Source of the DNA: Rhodococcus marinonascens NBRC 14363
Lineage (GTDB): Bacteria > Actinomycetota > Actinomycetes > Mycobacteriales > Mycobacteriaceae
Direction of reading: 5' to 3'
Length of the DNA: 64,000 bases
Assembly: GCF_001894885.1 (NCBI RefSeq)
Contig: NZ_BCXB01000002.1
Coordinates: 248,001-312,000 of the forward strand
Below are positions 53,425 to 63,095 of the stretch, in pieces (position 1 is the stretch's first letter; every line of letters begins with the position of its first letter). The notes beneath the pieces are model-generated. The model searched no databases. It was not told the DNA's origin and was given only the letters and a program-made list of their open reading frames with translations. Made by a program: the position numbers and the translations under genes.

Positions 53425-55098
53425 ATGAGTCTCCCAGACACAGATACTTACGAGCCCACCGCTGATGTCCGGCATGTCGACACCCTGATCATCGGCAGCG
53501 GGTTCGCCGGCCTCGGCGCGGCAATCAAGCTGACCCAGGCGGGCAAGACCGACTTCCTCGTGCTCGAACGCGGCAGCGACGTCGGCGGGACCTGGCGCGA
53601 CAACACGTACCCGGGCGCGGCGTGCGACGTCCCCTCACAGTTGTACTCCTACTCATTCGCTGCCAACCCGAACTGGACGCGGTCGTTCTCGCCGCAACCC
53701 GAAATCCAGGAATACATCCAGTCGGTGTCCAAGAAGTTCAAGGTGCGCGACAAGCACCTCTTCGACTGCGAGGTGCAGTCCGCCCGCTGGAACGAGGCGA
53801 CCGCACGATGGGAAATCAGCACCACGAAGGGGGACTTCGTCGCGAGAATCGTCGTCTCCGCGGTCGGTGCACTGTGCGAGCCTGCCCTGCCCGACATCGA
53901 AGGCATCGAAGGTTTCGAGGGGGAGATCTTCCACTCCGCCCGCTGGAATCACGACGCCGACCTGGCGGGAAAGCGCGTCGCAGTCATCGGCACAGGCGCG
54001 TCCGCCATCCAGATCATCCCGGCCATCGGCAAGAAGGTGTCCCACCTCGACGTGTACCAGCGCACGGCGCCGTGGGTCCTGCCGCGTGCGGACCGCGAGT
54101 ACACCGCACTCGAGCGGGCCGCGTTCAAGTACCTCCCCGGCTTCCAGCAGCTCTATCGCACCGGGATCTACCTTCTGCGGGAGACTCAGGTCGTCGGGCT
54201 GGCGAAGGCACCGATATTCATGAAGCCTCTACAGATCGCGGCCGAGCTCCACCTGAAGAGCCAGATCGACGACGAGGACCTCCGAAAGAAGGTGTCACCG
54301 AACTTCCAGCTCGGTTGCAAGCGCATGCTTCTGTCGAACACCTACTACCCGACCCTCGCGCAGGACAACGTCGACCTCGTGACCGACGGCATCGAGAAGG
54401 TCACCGCCAGCTCGGTCGTATCCAAGGACGGCACCTCCCGCGAGGTCGACGCCATCGTCGTCGCCACCGGATTCCATGTCACCGACTCCCCCACCTTCGA
54501 AAGCATCTTCGGTAAGGACGGTCGCTCGCTCGCCGAGGTCTTCGACGAGGGCGGACAACGGGGTTACAAGGGCGCGACCATCGCGAATTTCCCCAACATG
54601 TTCTTCCTCGTGGGCCCCAACACCGGCCTGGGACACAGCTCGATGGTCTACATGATCGAGTCGCAGCTGAACTACCTCGTCGATGCAATGCGGACGCTGG
54701 ACAAGTACGACATCGGAAGGATCGAGGTCCGCGAGGACGTCCAGGACCGATACAACGTGGACCTTCAGAAGAGGTTGTCGAACAGCGTCTGGAGCACGGG
54801 CGGCTGTGCGAGCTGGTACCTCGACAAGCACGGCAACAACACGACGCTGTGGCCGGGCTTCACCTTCGAGTTCCACAATGCGACACAGTATTTCGACCTC
54901 GACGCATACGACAGCGTGGCCACGGCCGACCTACCCACGGCCGACCTACCCACGGCCGACCTACCCACGGCCGCACCAGAGCCCTCACCTGCACCTGCAC
55001 CTGCAAAGACGAAGGGGAAGAGAAAGAGAAACTCCGCGAACTCCACTGTCAGCTCGGCACAGATCGATCCCGATGACGAGAAGGTGACCGCACAGTGA
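53425..55098 (+). CDS. Baeyer-Villiger/flavin monooxygenase, MymA-like
   Basis: FAD/NADPH-dependent monooxygenase of 557 residues. FAD loop IGSGFAGLGAAIKL, GGTWRDNTYPGAACDVPSQLYSYSFA, the Baeyer-Villiger fingerprint FEGEIFHSARW near residue 164, second loop VIGTGASAIQIIPAI, and the C-terminal MFFLVGPNTGLGHSSMVYMIESQLNYL are all canonical. Residues beyond about 500 form a low-complexity tail with repeated PTADL units, Pro/Ala-rich and Lys-rich segments, absent from typical members. Its stop overlaps the SDR start as GTGA. With the following SDR and esterase it forms an alcohol-ketone-ester-acid cassette resembling mymA (Rv3083) of M. tuberculosis. Confidence 0.93.
   Translation: MSLPDTDTYEPTADVRHVDTLIIGSGFAGLGAAIKLTQAGKTDFLVLERGSDVGGTWRDNTYPGAACDVPSQLYSYSFAANPNWTRSFSPQPEIQEYIQSVSKKFKVRDKHLFDCEVQSARWNEATARWEISTTKGDFVARIVVSAVGALCEPALPDIEGIEGFEGEIFHSARWNHDADLAGKRVAVIGTGASAIQIIPAIGKKVSHLDVYQRTAPWVLPRADREYTALERAAFKYLPGFQQLYRTGIYLLRETQVVGLAKAPIFMKPLQIAAELHLKSQIDDEDLRKKVSPNFQLGCKRMLLSNTYYPTLAQDNVDLVTDGIEKVTASSVVSKDGTSREVDAIVVATGFHVTDSPTFESIFGKDGRSLAEVFDEGGQRGYKGATIANFPNMFFLVGPNTGLGHSSMVYMIESQLNYLVDAMRTLDKYDIGRIEVREDVQDRYNVDLQKRLSNSVWSTGGCASWYLDKHGNNTTLWPGFTFEFHNATQYFDLDAYDSVATADLPTADLPTADLPTAAPEPSPAPAPAKTKGKRKRNSANSTVSSAQIDPDDEKVTAQ
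54921..54973. repeat. 15-bp tandem repeats in the monooxygenase tail
   Basis: Three exact 15-bp units (54921-54935, 54936-54950, 54951-54965) and a partial fourth. They encode TADLP repeated in frame near the C-terminus of the monooxygenase. Confidence 0.95.
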
Positions 55099-55925
55099 GC
55101 GAGTTCGCCGGCAAGATTGTTGTGATCACCGGAGCCGGTTCCGGTATCGGTAGGGCACTAGCGCTGAATTTGGCGGGCCAGGGCGCCAAGCTGGCGATCT
55201 CGGACGTGGACGCGGCTGGCCTCGACGAGACTACGCGGCGAGCGACAGCGCTGGGCGCCGAGGTCAAGTCCGATTATCTGGACGTCACCGAGCGCGACGC
55301 AGTGCTGGCGTATGCGGACGATGTACTTATCCACTTCGGCAGGATCAACCAGGTCTACAACAATGCCGGAATCGCTTACCACGGCGATTTCGAGAAGTCC
55401 GCGTTCAAGGACATCGAGAAGATCATGGACGTGGACTTCTGGGGAGTGGTCAACGGCACCAAGGCTTTCCTGCCGCACCTGATCGCGTCGGGCGATGGCC
55501 ACGTCGTCAACATCTCGAGCCTGTTCGGCCTGCTGGCCATGCCGAAGCAGAGTGCCTACAACGCGGCGAAGTTTGCGGTTCGCGGCTTCACCGAGGCACT
55601 GCGCCAGGAAATGATGATCGCAAAGCATCCCGTCAAGGTCACGTGTGTGCATCCCGGCGGAGTCAAAACTGCTATCGCCCGTAATGCCACGGCAGGGCCG
55701 GGCGAGGATCGGGACACCTCCGCCGCATTCTTCGATCAAAGGCTCGCGCGAACCACGGCGGAAGATGCGGCAAAGATCATCGTCAACGGCGTCCGCAAGG
55801 GGAAGCCCCGCATTCTGGTCGGCACGGATGCAAAGTTGCTCGACGCATTGGTGCGACTGGTCGGGCCCAACTACCAGCGTGCGGTCGCCACCATCGCCGG
55901 CCGCGTTCTACCCAAGTCGAAGTGA
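55095..55925 (+). CDS. SDR-family dehydrogenase, SadH-like
   Basis: Short-chain dehydrogenase of 276 residues. VVITGAGSGIGRALALNLAGQGAKLAISDVD is the cofactor fold with an Asp favouring NAD. The catalytic set is in HVVNISSLFGLLAMPKQSAYNAAKFAVRGFTEALRQEM. Long stretches, including DIEKIMDVDFWGVVNGTKAFLPHLIASGDGHVVNIS and VKVTCVHPGGVKTAIARNATA, closely match M. tuberculosis SadH (Rv3085), from memory. It would oxidise a secondary alcohol to the ketone used by the monooxygenase, or run in reverse. GTG at 55095 is coupled to the upstream stop. Confidence 0.92.
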   Translation: MSEFAGKIVVITGAGSGIGRALALNLAGQGAKLAISDVDAAGLDETTRRATALGAEVKSDYLDVTERDAVLAYADDVLIHFGRINQVYNNAGIAYHGDFEKSAFKDIEKIMDVDFWGVVNGTKAFLPHLIASGDGHVVNISSLFGLLAMPKQSAYNAAKFAVRGFTEALRQEMMIAKHPVKVTCVHPGGVKTAIARNATAGPGEDRDTSAAFFDQRLARTTAEDAAKIIVNGVRKGKPRILVGTDAKLLDALVRLVGPNYQRAVATIAGRVLPKSK

Positions 55926-55932
55926 GGAAATG

Positions 55933-56853
55933 ATGAGCTTGCACCTACCACTTCCCGTCGTCGCGGCCGCCCTCCGGCCGTTCTACCGGCTGAGCCTCAA
56001 CGCGAGGCTTCCATACGACGTTCAGAGGGCGCTCCTCGAACTCGGTGCCCCACTGCAGAGGATGCCACCCGGTGCCGTCGTCCGGCCGACCTCGCTGGCA
56101 GGCCGTCCCGCGGAGCGAATCACCGTGGGGGCCACAGAACGCCGGACTGCAATCCTCTACCTCCACGGTGGGGCCTATACGATCGGTTCGCCGGCAACGC
56201 ACCGTTCGCTGGCCGCCCACCTCGCCGAAGAATCCGGTGCCGCGGTCTACACCCTCGACTACCGGTTGGCTCCGGAACATCCGTTCCCTGCCGGCCTCGA
56301 GGACGCCGTAGCCGCATACCTGGAACTGAACACGGAACACGGTTACGAGACAGGGCAACTCACCATCGCGGGTGACTCTGCGGGTGGCGGGCTCACCGTT
56401 GCCACCGCGCGGCGTCTGATCGACCGGCACGGCGTGACTCCGGCCGCGCTGGCGCTCATCTCACCATGGGTCGATCCGGGGCGGCGCGACACCCCCAGCG
56501 ACCGTGATCTCGTCGTCAACACGGCCTGGTCGGTCGACGCGGCCGAGAAGTATCTCGGTGACGGGGACGCGAGCGACCCCGGTTATGCGCCGATGCTGGG
56601 GGACCTGAAGGGGTTGCCGCCCATTCTGATTCATGTCGGCGTACAAGAGGTGCTCCACCCGCAGATCATGGAGTTCGTCGACAAACTGGAACAGTCGAAC
56701 GTCGACGTCAGGCTCACCGAGTACGCCCGCCTGTGGCACGTCGCCCACCTGCAGGCGTCCTTGGTACGAGAGGCTGCGGACGCGGTTGCCGAACTCGGGC
56801 AATATCTGCGTTCACAGATGCGCCTCGCGCCACACGCGCGCCACACCGACTGA
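55933..56853 (+). CDS. Alpha/beta hydrolase, hormone-sensitive-lipase family (LipR-like)
   Basis: Esterase of 306 residues. The oxyanion motif is HGGAY in ILYLHGGAYTIGS, the nucleophile is in GDSAGGGL, and YRLAPEHPFPAGLEDAVAAYL is the family segment. VGVQEVLHPQIMEF takes the place of the usual acid-bearing GxxDxL and has Glu where Asp is normal, while WHVAHL lies where the catalytic His is expected. It would hydrolyse the ester made by the monooxygenase. ATG at 55933 (or 55930) lies a few bases after the SDR stop. The last 42 bases overlap the convergent binding-protein gene. Confidence 0.87.
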   Translation: MSLHLPLPVVAAALRPFYRLSLNARLPYDVQRALLELGAPLQRMPPGAVVRPTSLAGRPAERITVGATERRTAILYLHGGAYTIGSPATHRSLAAHLAEESGAAVYTLDYRLAPEHPFPAGLEDAVAAYLELNTEHGYETGQLTIAGDSAGGGLTVATARRLIDRHGVTPAALALISPWVDPGRRDTPSDRDLVVNTAWSVDAAEKYLGDGDASDPGYAPMLGDLKGLPPILIHVGVQEVLHPQIMEFVDKLEQSNVDVRLTEYARLWHVAHLQASLVREAADAVAELGQYLRSQMRLAPHARHTD

Positions 56854-57759
56854 ATCTGCACCACCGCGGACCTGGCCGATCATGTCGGCCAGGTCCGCTG
56901 TCGTCAGCTCACCCGCCACCACGTTCATCGCCTTCACCTGGGATTCGCCGAGACTTCCGGTTCGGTACAGCGGCACCACGTTCTGCGCGGTGAACACGTG
57001 GTCGGCGTCGGACAGCACGACGAGATCCGCACCTGCGACGTCGGGGGACGCGGTGGTCACACCGGCCACCCGGACGCCTTCGGCGGACTCCGGGGCCGCG
57101 AGTTCGGCGATGGCCGCAGCATCGTCGGCGACCGTACGAGTCTGGGCAAACGCGCATCCGCTCAGATCGGTCAGCGCGTCGGCCTCGAAGCTCGGAGCGA
57201 GATCAACGGTGCTCCTACTGCACCATGGAACGAGTTCGTCCAGGGTGGCGAGTGTCAGCCGGTCGGAGGTCCCCAGGGTGATCGCAAGTACCGACCTGTC
57301 CTCGGCGGAGGCGAAATCGGATACCGAAAGCCCCTGCGGCAGAGACTTACTCAATGCTTCAAAGACGTCATCCTGCTCGGTCTCCGTCGACGCGGGGTCA
57401 TAATGGCGAAGCAGCCCGCCAGTGAACTCCGGCACCAACGTCACGTCCCCGGCGTCAAGTTTGCCGAGGTAGGCGGTGCGGTCGCCGAGTCCGGGATCGG
57501 TGCTGACCTGAGTGCCTGTCGAACGCAGCGCACCCGCATAAATTTCAGCCAAGATCCGGCTCTCTGCGGTGTCACCCGCCCCGACGATGATGTCGCCTGG
57601 CACCTGCCCCGCGAACCCGCCGGGAGTCGCATCCTTGACGCCGCAGGACGACATCGCTCCCACCAGCAGCAGAGCCGAGGCGGCGATCACCACCCGCGAC
57701 CACACCAATGGACGACGTCGGCGCCCCGCCCACGATTCTTCGTTGCGTGTGTGTGCCAC
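56812..57759 (-). CDS. Osmoprotectant/glycine-betaine ABC binding lipoprotein, divergent paralogue
   Basis: OpuAC-type substrate-binding protein of 315 residues, exported and lipidated at Cys39 (GAMSSC). The fold is recognisable: IIVGAGDTAESRILAEIYAGALRSTGTQVSTDPGLGDRTAYLGKLDAGDVTLVPEFTGGLLRHYDP and VFTAQNVVPLYRTGSL. Compared with the paralogue at 57901, several ligand-region residues differ and two cysteines (LVPWCSRS and LSGCAFAQ) occur in the mature domain, perhaps a disulfide. GTG at 57759 has AAAGG upstream. It is divergent from the complete transporter operon, so it may give the same transporter a second specificity. Confidence 0.85.
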   Translation of the reverse strand: MAHTRNEESWAGRRRRPLVWSRVVIAASALLLVGAMSSCGVKDATPGGFAGQVPGDIIVGAGDTAESRILAEIYAGALRSTGTQVSTDPGLGDRTAYLGKLDAGDVTLVPEFTGGLLRHYDPASTETEQDDVFEALSKSLPQGLSVSDFASAEDRSVLAITLGTSDRLTLATLDELVPWCSRSTVDLAPSFEADALTDLSGCAFAQTRTVADDAAAIAELAAPESAEGVRVAGVTTASPDVAGADLVVLSDADHVFTAQNVVPLYRTGSLGESQVKAMNVVAGELTTADLADMIGQVRGGADSVGVARVWREAHL

Positions 57760-57900
57760 GTCGAGCCTTTCTCGAAATCGGGTCCAGCGAGACCCTGCTG
57801 TGTCCGCCCCCATCGTTACACTGGCCAACTGATGGCGCGTACACGCGCCCACCGGTCTCCGTCGGCAGGTCCGACGCCGGTGACAACGGAAAGGACGCTT

Positions 57901-58872
57901 GTGCGCACCTCACGACTTCCGTCAGGCCTCACCCGCCGCGCGGTGGGCAGTATTGCTCTCGCGACGGTCGCCGCAGTGTCGCTCGCAGCGTGTGGTGGCG
58001 GATCCGATCCGCTCTCCGCCGGCAGCGAAGGTTCCGGCGACAGCCCCGACTCGATCATCGTGGGATCGGCGAACTTCCCCGAATCCGAGACCGTCGCGAA
58101 CATCTACACCGAGGCGCTCCGCGCCAACGGGTTCGACGTGACCACGAGGTTCAACATCGGCACCCGTGAGGCCTATATTCCGGCGCTGAAGGATGGGTCG
58201 ATCGACGTCATTCCCGACTACACGGGAAACCTCCTGCAGTATCTCGATCCTGCCTCGACGGTGACGAGCGCCGTCGACGTCGACGAGGCGCTTCCGGCCG
58301 CATTGGGGTCGGAACTCACGATCACCACCCCCGCCCCCGCCGAGAACAAGGACGCGGTGGTCGTCACGAAGGAGACGGCGCAGCGCTGGAACCTGACGTC
58401 CATCGCAGATCTCGCAGAGCACTCGAGCGAGGTGAAGTTCGGTGCACCCGCCGAGTTCCAGGAGCGCCCAGGTGGCCTGCCGGGACTGAAGTCCAAGTAT
58501 GGGCTCAACATCTCGGCCGACAATTTCGTTCCGATCGCCGACGGCGGTGGTCCGGCTACGGTCGGTGTCCTCGCATCGGGACAGATCACGGCGGCCAACA
58601 TCTTCACCACGTCCCCGGCGATCGAGCAGAACGGCTTCGTGGTGCTCGCGGACCCGCAGAACAACTTCGCCGCACAGAACGTGGTCCCCGTGGTGCGCTC
58701 CACGAAGTCGTCCGACAAGCTGACCGAGGTGCTCGATGCGGTGTCGGCGAAGCTGAGCACCGAAGCGCTTCTGTCGCTCAACGAATCTGTCTCCGGTGAC
58801 GCGAAGACCGAACCGGCGGCGGCGGCAAAGCAGTGGGTCACCGACCAGGGGCTCGACGAGCCGGTCTCGTAA
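57901..58872 (+). CDS. Osmoprotectant/glycine-betaine ABC binding lipoprotein (ProX/OpuC type)
   Basis: Substrate-binding lipoprotein of 323 residues; lipobox LAAC with Cys31. IIVGSANFPESETVANIYTEALRANGFDVTTRFNIGTREAYIPALKDGSIDVIPDYTGNLLQYLDP and FAAQNVVPVVRSTKSSDKLTEVLDAVSAKLSTEALLSLNESV are textbook OpuAC-domain sequences. It should bind glycine betaine, choline, carnitine or similar. GTG at 57901 has GGAAAGGA upstream; the long frame from 56998 is an antisense extension. First gene of a four-gene operon with ATPase and two permeases. Confidence 0.92.
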   Translation: MRTSRLPSGLTRRAVGSIALATVAAVSLAACGGGSDPLSAGSEGSGDSPDSIIVGSANFPESETVANIYTEALRANGFDVTTRFNIGTREAYIPALKDGSIDVIPDYTGNLLQYLDPASTVTSAVDVDEALPAALGSELTITTPAPAENKDAVVVTKETAQRWNLTSIADLAEHSSEVKFGAPAEFQERPGGLPGLKSKYGLNISADNFVPIADGGGPATVGVLASGQITAANIFTTSPAIEQNGFVVLADPQNNFAAQNVVPVVRSTKSSDKLTEVLDAVSAKLSTEALLSLNESVSGDAKTEPAAAAKQWVTDQGLDEPVS

Positions 58873-58882
58873 GGGACGTGCC

Positions 58883-60040
58883 GTGATCACTTTCTCGGGA
58901 GTCACCAAGCAGTATCCGGACGGCACGACGGCAGTCGACAACCTCGATCTGCAGATCGAAGCCGGATCGTTCATGGTCTTCGTCGGCCCGTCCGGCTGCG
59001 GCAAGACCACGTCGATGCGGATGATCAACCGGATGATCACCCCCACCGAGGGAAGGATCACGGTCGGCGGACGCGATATTGCGGACACCGATCCGGTCAA
59101 GCTTCGCCTCGGCATCGGCTACGTCATCCAGAGCGCAGGACTGTTGCCGCACCGCACGGTGGTGGACAACGTCGCTACCGTGCCGGTATTGAGGGGTGAT
59201 TCGCGACGCAGCGCCCGCAAGGCCGCGTTGGCGGTACTCGAACGTGTGGGCCTCGATCCGGCGCTGGCTTCCCGCTATCCCGGGCAACTCTCGGGCGGGC
59301 AGCAACAGCGGGTCGGAGTCGCTCGGGCGCTGGCCGCCAATCCACCGATCCTGCTGATGGACGAACCATTCAGCGCCGTCGATCCCGTTGTCCGCGAAGA
59401 CCTGCAGGCAGAGATGCAGCGTCTGCAAGCCGAGATGCGCAAGACCATCGTGTTCGTGACCCACGACATCGACGAGGCCGTCAAATTGGGCGACCGGTTG
59501 GCGGTCTTCGGACCAGGCGGCCGACTGCAGCAGTACGACGCCCCGGACACGGTCCTGTCCGCGCCGGCCACCGATTTCGTCGCCTCGTTCGTCGGTCGGG
59601 ACCGTGGCTACCGGGGTCTCTCCTTCCGCACCGCCGATCAAGTTCCGCTGCACATGATTCGGACCGCGACCGAGAAGGAGTTGCCCGGGCTGACGCTCCG
59701 GCAGGGTGAATGGGCCCTGGTCGTCACGGACGCGGGAGTTCCGAGAGGGTGGATCGACGTCACCGGCGTCGAGAGGGCACGCGCCGGCCACCCGGTCTCC
59801 GAATGCACTGCGGCAGGCGGATCACTCTTCACTCCGGGCGCCGATCTACGGCAGGCACTGGACGCGACCATATCCTCTCCTTCGGGAATCGGGGTGGCCG
59901 TCGACGGCGACGGCGCGGTGTCGGGCGGCATGCTCGGAGCCGAGGTGATCGCGAAACTGGCCGAGCAACGGGCGACCGAGGATCGCATGAGGGGTGAGCT
60001 CTACCTCGCTCCCGAAGCGACAAGCCCGGACGGGTCGTAG
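58883..60040 (+). CDS. Osmoprotectant ABC transporter ATPase with CBS-like C-terminus
   Basis: ATPase of the OpuA/ProU family, 385 residues. Walker A is GPSGCGKTTSMRMINRM, the signature LSGGQQQRVGVARALAANPPILLMDEPFSAVDP and the switch VTHDIDEAVKLGDRLAV. From about residue 260 a domain ending with GSLFTPGADLRQALDATISSPSGIGVAVDGDGAVSGGMLGAEVI looks like a CBS module, which in OpuA senses ionic strength. Only one CBS-like repeat is clear. GTG at 58883 follows AAGGGA, ten bases after the binding-protein stop; the frame start at 58796 lies inside that gene. Confidence 0.92.
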   Translation: MITFSGVTKQYPDGTTAVDNLDLQIEAGSFMVFVGPSGCGKTTSMRMINRMITPTEGRITVGGRDIADTDPVKLRLGIGYVIQSAGLLPHRTVVDNVATVPVLRGDSRRSARKAALAVLERVGLDPALASRYPGQLSGGQQQRVGVARALAANPPILLMDEPFSAVDPVVREDLQAEMQRLQAEMRKTIVFVTHDIDEAVKLGDRLAVFGPGGRLQQYDAPDTVLSAPATDFVASFVGRDRGYRGLSFRTADQVPLHMIRTATEKELPGLTLRQGEWALVVTDAGVPRGWIDVTGVERARAGHPVSECTAAGGSLFTPGADLRQALDATISSPSGIGVAVDGDGAVSGGMLGAEVIAKLAEQRATEDRMRGELYLAPEATSPDGS

Positions 60041-60044
60041 GCCG

Positions 60045-60743
60045 ATGAGGTGGCTTCTCGACAACTTCTCCGTCGTCGTCGACTTGACGAAGACCCATTT
60101 GTATCTCGCCCTGGTTCCACTTCTGATCGGACTGATCATCGCCGTCCCTGTGGGGACCGCGATCCGGGGCGTGCCGTGGCTGCGCAAGATCACACTGATC
60201 GCGGCGGGCATTGCGTTCACGATCCCGTCGCTGGCGCTGTTCGTAACGATCCCCTCCGTTGTCGGACTGCAGATCCTGGACCCTCTCAATGTGCTGATCG
60301 CGCTGACGATCTACTCCACCGCCCTACTCGTCCGTGCGGTGCCCGAGGCCCTCGACTCGGTTCCCGCCGACGTCGTCGACTCCGCAACCGCGATGGGATT
60401 CACCCGCCTCGGCCGGGCCCTGACCGTCGACCTGCCCCTCGCAATACCCGTTCTCGTCGCAAGCGTGAGAGTGGTGGCCGTGACCAATATCTCGCTTGTA
60501 TCGGTGGGTTCGGTGATCGGAATCGGTGGTCTCGGCACGCTGTTCACCCAGGGCTACCAACGTGACTACCCCGACCAAATCCTGGCAGGGATCATCGCCA
60601 TCGTCGTGCTCGCCCTGACATTCGACCTGCTCCTGTTTCTCGTCGGGCGGGTTCTGACGCCGTGGACCCGGCAGAAGAAAGTCCGGCGCGCGACTGTCGG
60701 CGCATGGCAATCGACCGCGCCGACGACCGCGGAGACGTCATGA
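60045..60743 (+). CDS. Osmoprotectant ABC transporter permease 1
   Basis: Membrane subunit of 232 residues with five to six helices. The coupling segment is ATAMGFTRLGRALTVDLPLAIPVLVASVRVVAV, and VSVGSVIGIGGLGTLFTQGYQRDYPDQIL is typical of OpuCB/OpuCD-type permeases. ATG at 60045 (MRWLLDNFSV) is four bases after the ATPase stop. It forms a heterodimer with the next product; its stop overlaps the next start as ATGA. Confidence 0.92.
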   Translation: MRWLLDNFSVVVDLTKTHLYLALVPLLIGLIIAVPVGTAIRGVPWLRKITLIAAGIAFTIPSLALFVTIPSVVGLQILDPLNVLIALTIYSTALLVRAVPEALDSVPADVVDSATAMGFTRLGRALTVDLPLAIPVLVASVRVVAVTNISLVSVGSVIGIGGLGTLFTQGYQRDYPDQILAGIIAIVVLALTFDLLLFLVGRVLTPWTRQKKVRRATVGAWQSTAPTTAETS

Positions 60744-61444
60744 ACATCTTCGGTGGCGCATGGGACTACATCGCCGATCCGTCCAACTGGCAAGGCAGCA
60801 CTGGAATCGGTGCCCGCATCCTCGAGCACCTTTGGTACAGCTTTCTGGCGGTGATGCTCTCGGTGGCAGTGGCAGTACCGATCGGTCTGATCATCGGTCA
60901 TCTACGCAAAGGCGACGTGGTTGTCGTTGGTCTCGTCAACGCACTCCGCTCGCTGCCGACGCTCGGCCTGCTGACGTTCCTGGTGCTTCTGCTCGGGCTC
61001 GGTCTGATCCCGCCGATCCTGGCCCTTGTGATCCTTGGAATCCCACCCGTGCTGGCGGGCACGTACGCGGGTGTCGCAAACGTCGACTGGACGGTTGTTG
61101 ACGCCGCCCGGGCAATGGGTCTGACCGAATGGCAAGTCCTCACGCGCGTCGAAGCCCCGAATGCACTGCCGCTCATGCTCGGCGGACTCCGCAATGCCAC
61201 CCTGCAGATCATCGCAACCGCAACGGTGGCCGCGTATGTCAATCTCGGCGGCCTTGGCCGCTACATCTTCGATGGACTTGCCTTGCGCCAGTACGACCGG
61301 GTCCTCGTCGGCGCGCTTCTCGTGACGATTCTCGCGCTCGTCGTGGACGGCCTGCTCGCGCTCGCAGTTTGGGCTTCCATTCCTGGCACGGGCAGACTAC
61401 GGCGCAACTCGAACGCCGAACAGATCGCCGAACGCGCGCTATGA
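60740..61444 (+). CDS. Osmoprotectant ABC transporter permease 2
   Basis: Second permease, 234 residues. VNALRSLPTLGLLTFLVLLLGLGLIPPILALVILGIPPVLAGTYAGV and DAARAMGLTEWQVLTRVEAPNALPLMLGGLRNATLQIIATATVAAYVNLGGLGRYIFDGLALRQYDRV are the classical helices and coupling helix. ATG at 60740 is coupled to the first permease. It is the last gene of the operon, followed by a long hairpin. Confidence 0.92.
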   Translation: MNIFGGAWDYIADPSNWQGSTGIGARILEHLWYSFLAVMLSVAVAVPIGLIIGHLRKGDVVVVGLVNALRSLPTLGLLTFLVLLLGLGLIPPILALVILGIPPVLAGTYAGVANVDWTVVDAARAMGLTEWQVLTRVEAPNALPLMLGGLRNATLQIIATATVAAYVNLGGLGRYIFDGLALRQYDRVLVGALLVTILALVVDGLLALAVWASIPGTGRLRRNSNAEQIAERAL

Positions 61445-61461
61445 CAAAGCCCACGCACAAC

Positions 61462-61517
61462 GGCAAACACCCCGACACCGGAACCTTGGGTGCGGGTTTC
61501 GGATCGGGGTGCTTGCC
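61462..61517. terminator. Long bidirectional hairpin between transporter operon and malic enzyme
   Basis: Bases 61462-61475 pair with 61504-61517 with one G-T type mismatch, and an inner imperfect CCGGAACC/GGTTTCGG stem extends the structure. It separates the convergent genes and has no T tract. Confidence 0.75.
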
Positions 61518-61526
61518 GGATTCTCG

Positions 61527-62720
<1,194 letters not shown>

Positions 62721-63095
62721 GATGGCACTCCTGCTAAGTCCAGGCTCACTCGGGGCCGGGTTACCGAGTAGTAACCATGCGGATCGACACTGAACCACTT
62801 GATTACTCCACGAAAGACAACTGAGATGACGCTTCCAGGATGCGCGATCACGATGGCCGCAGAACTTCCGAAGCGTCATGGCACCGGGCGGGTGAGCCCT
62901 GGCAACACTGCCATGATCCCCGCCGAAGGAGCGGTGGCACCGACGTCGGAGTATTGCAAGTCTGGCACGAGTAGCGACGCGCAATCAAATTGCACCGGAA
63001 GTCGGAAGTCCAACTTTATTGGACCCGCCACCTGTAAGAACACGTTCCCGGTGGCCAGTGCGCCAACCGGCTTCGTATACCTGCCCGAACGCCCG
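62721..63095. other. 375-base intergenic region upstream of the malic enzyme gene
   Basis: Between the malic enzyme start and the stop of the small membrane protein gene. Both flanking genes run leftward, so it should hold the malic enzyme promoter. Frames here are shadows without motifs or ribosome-binding sites. No strong palindrome or RNA motif was recognised. Confidence 0.5.

Noticed and set aside
56998-57900. N-terminal extension of the second binding-protein frame
   Set aside because: Antisense to the divergent binding-protein gene; the signal peptide and ribosome-binding site place the start at 57901.
57922-59115. 397-codon minus-strand frame over the osmoprotectant operon
   Set aside because: Antisense to two clearly assigned genes, spans their boundary and has no family likeness.
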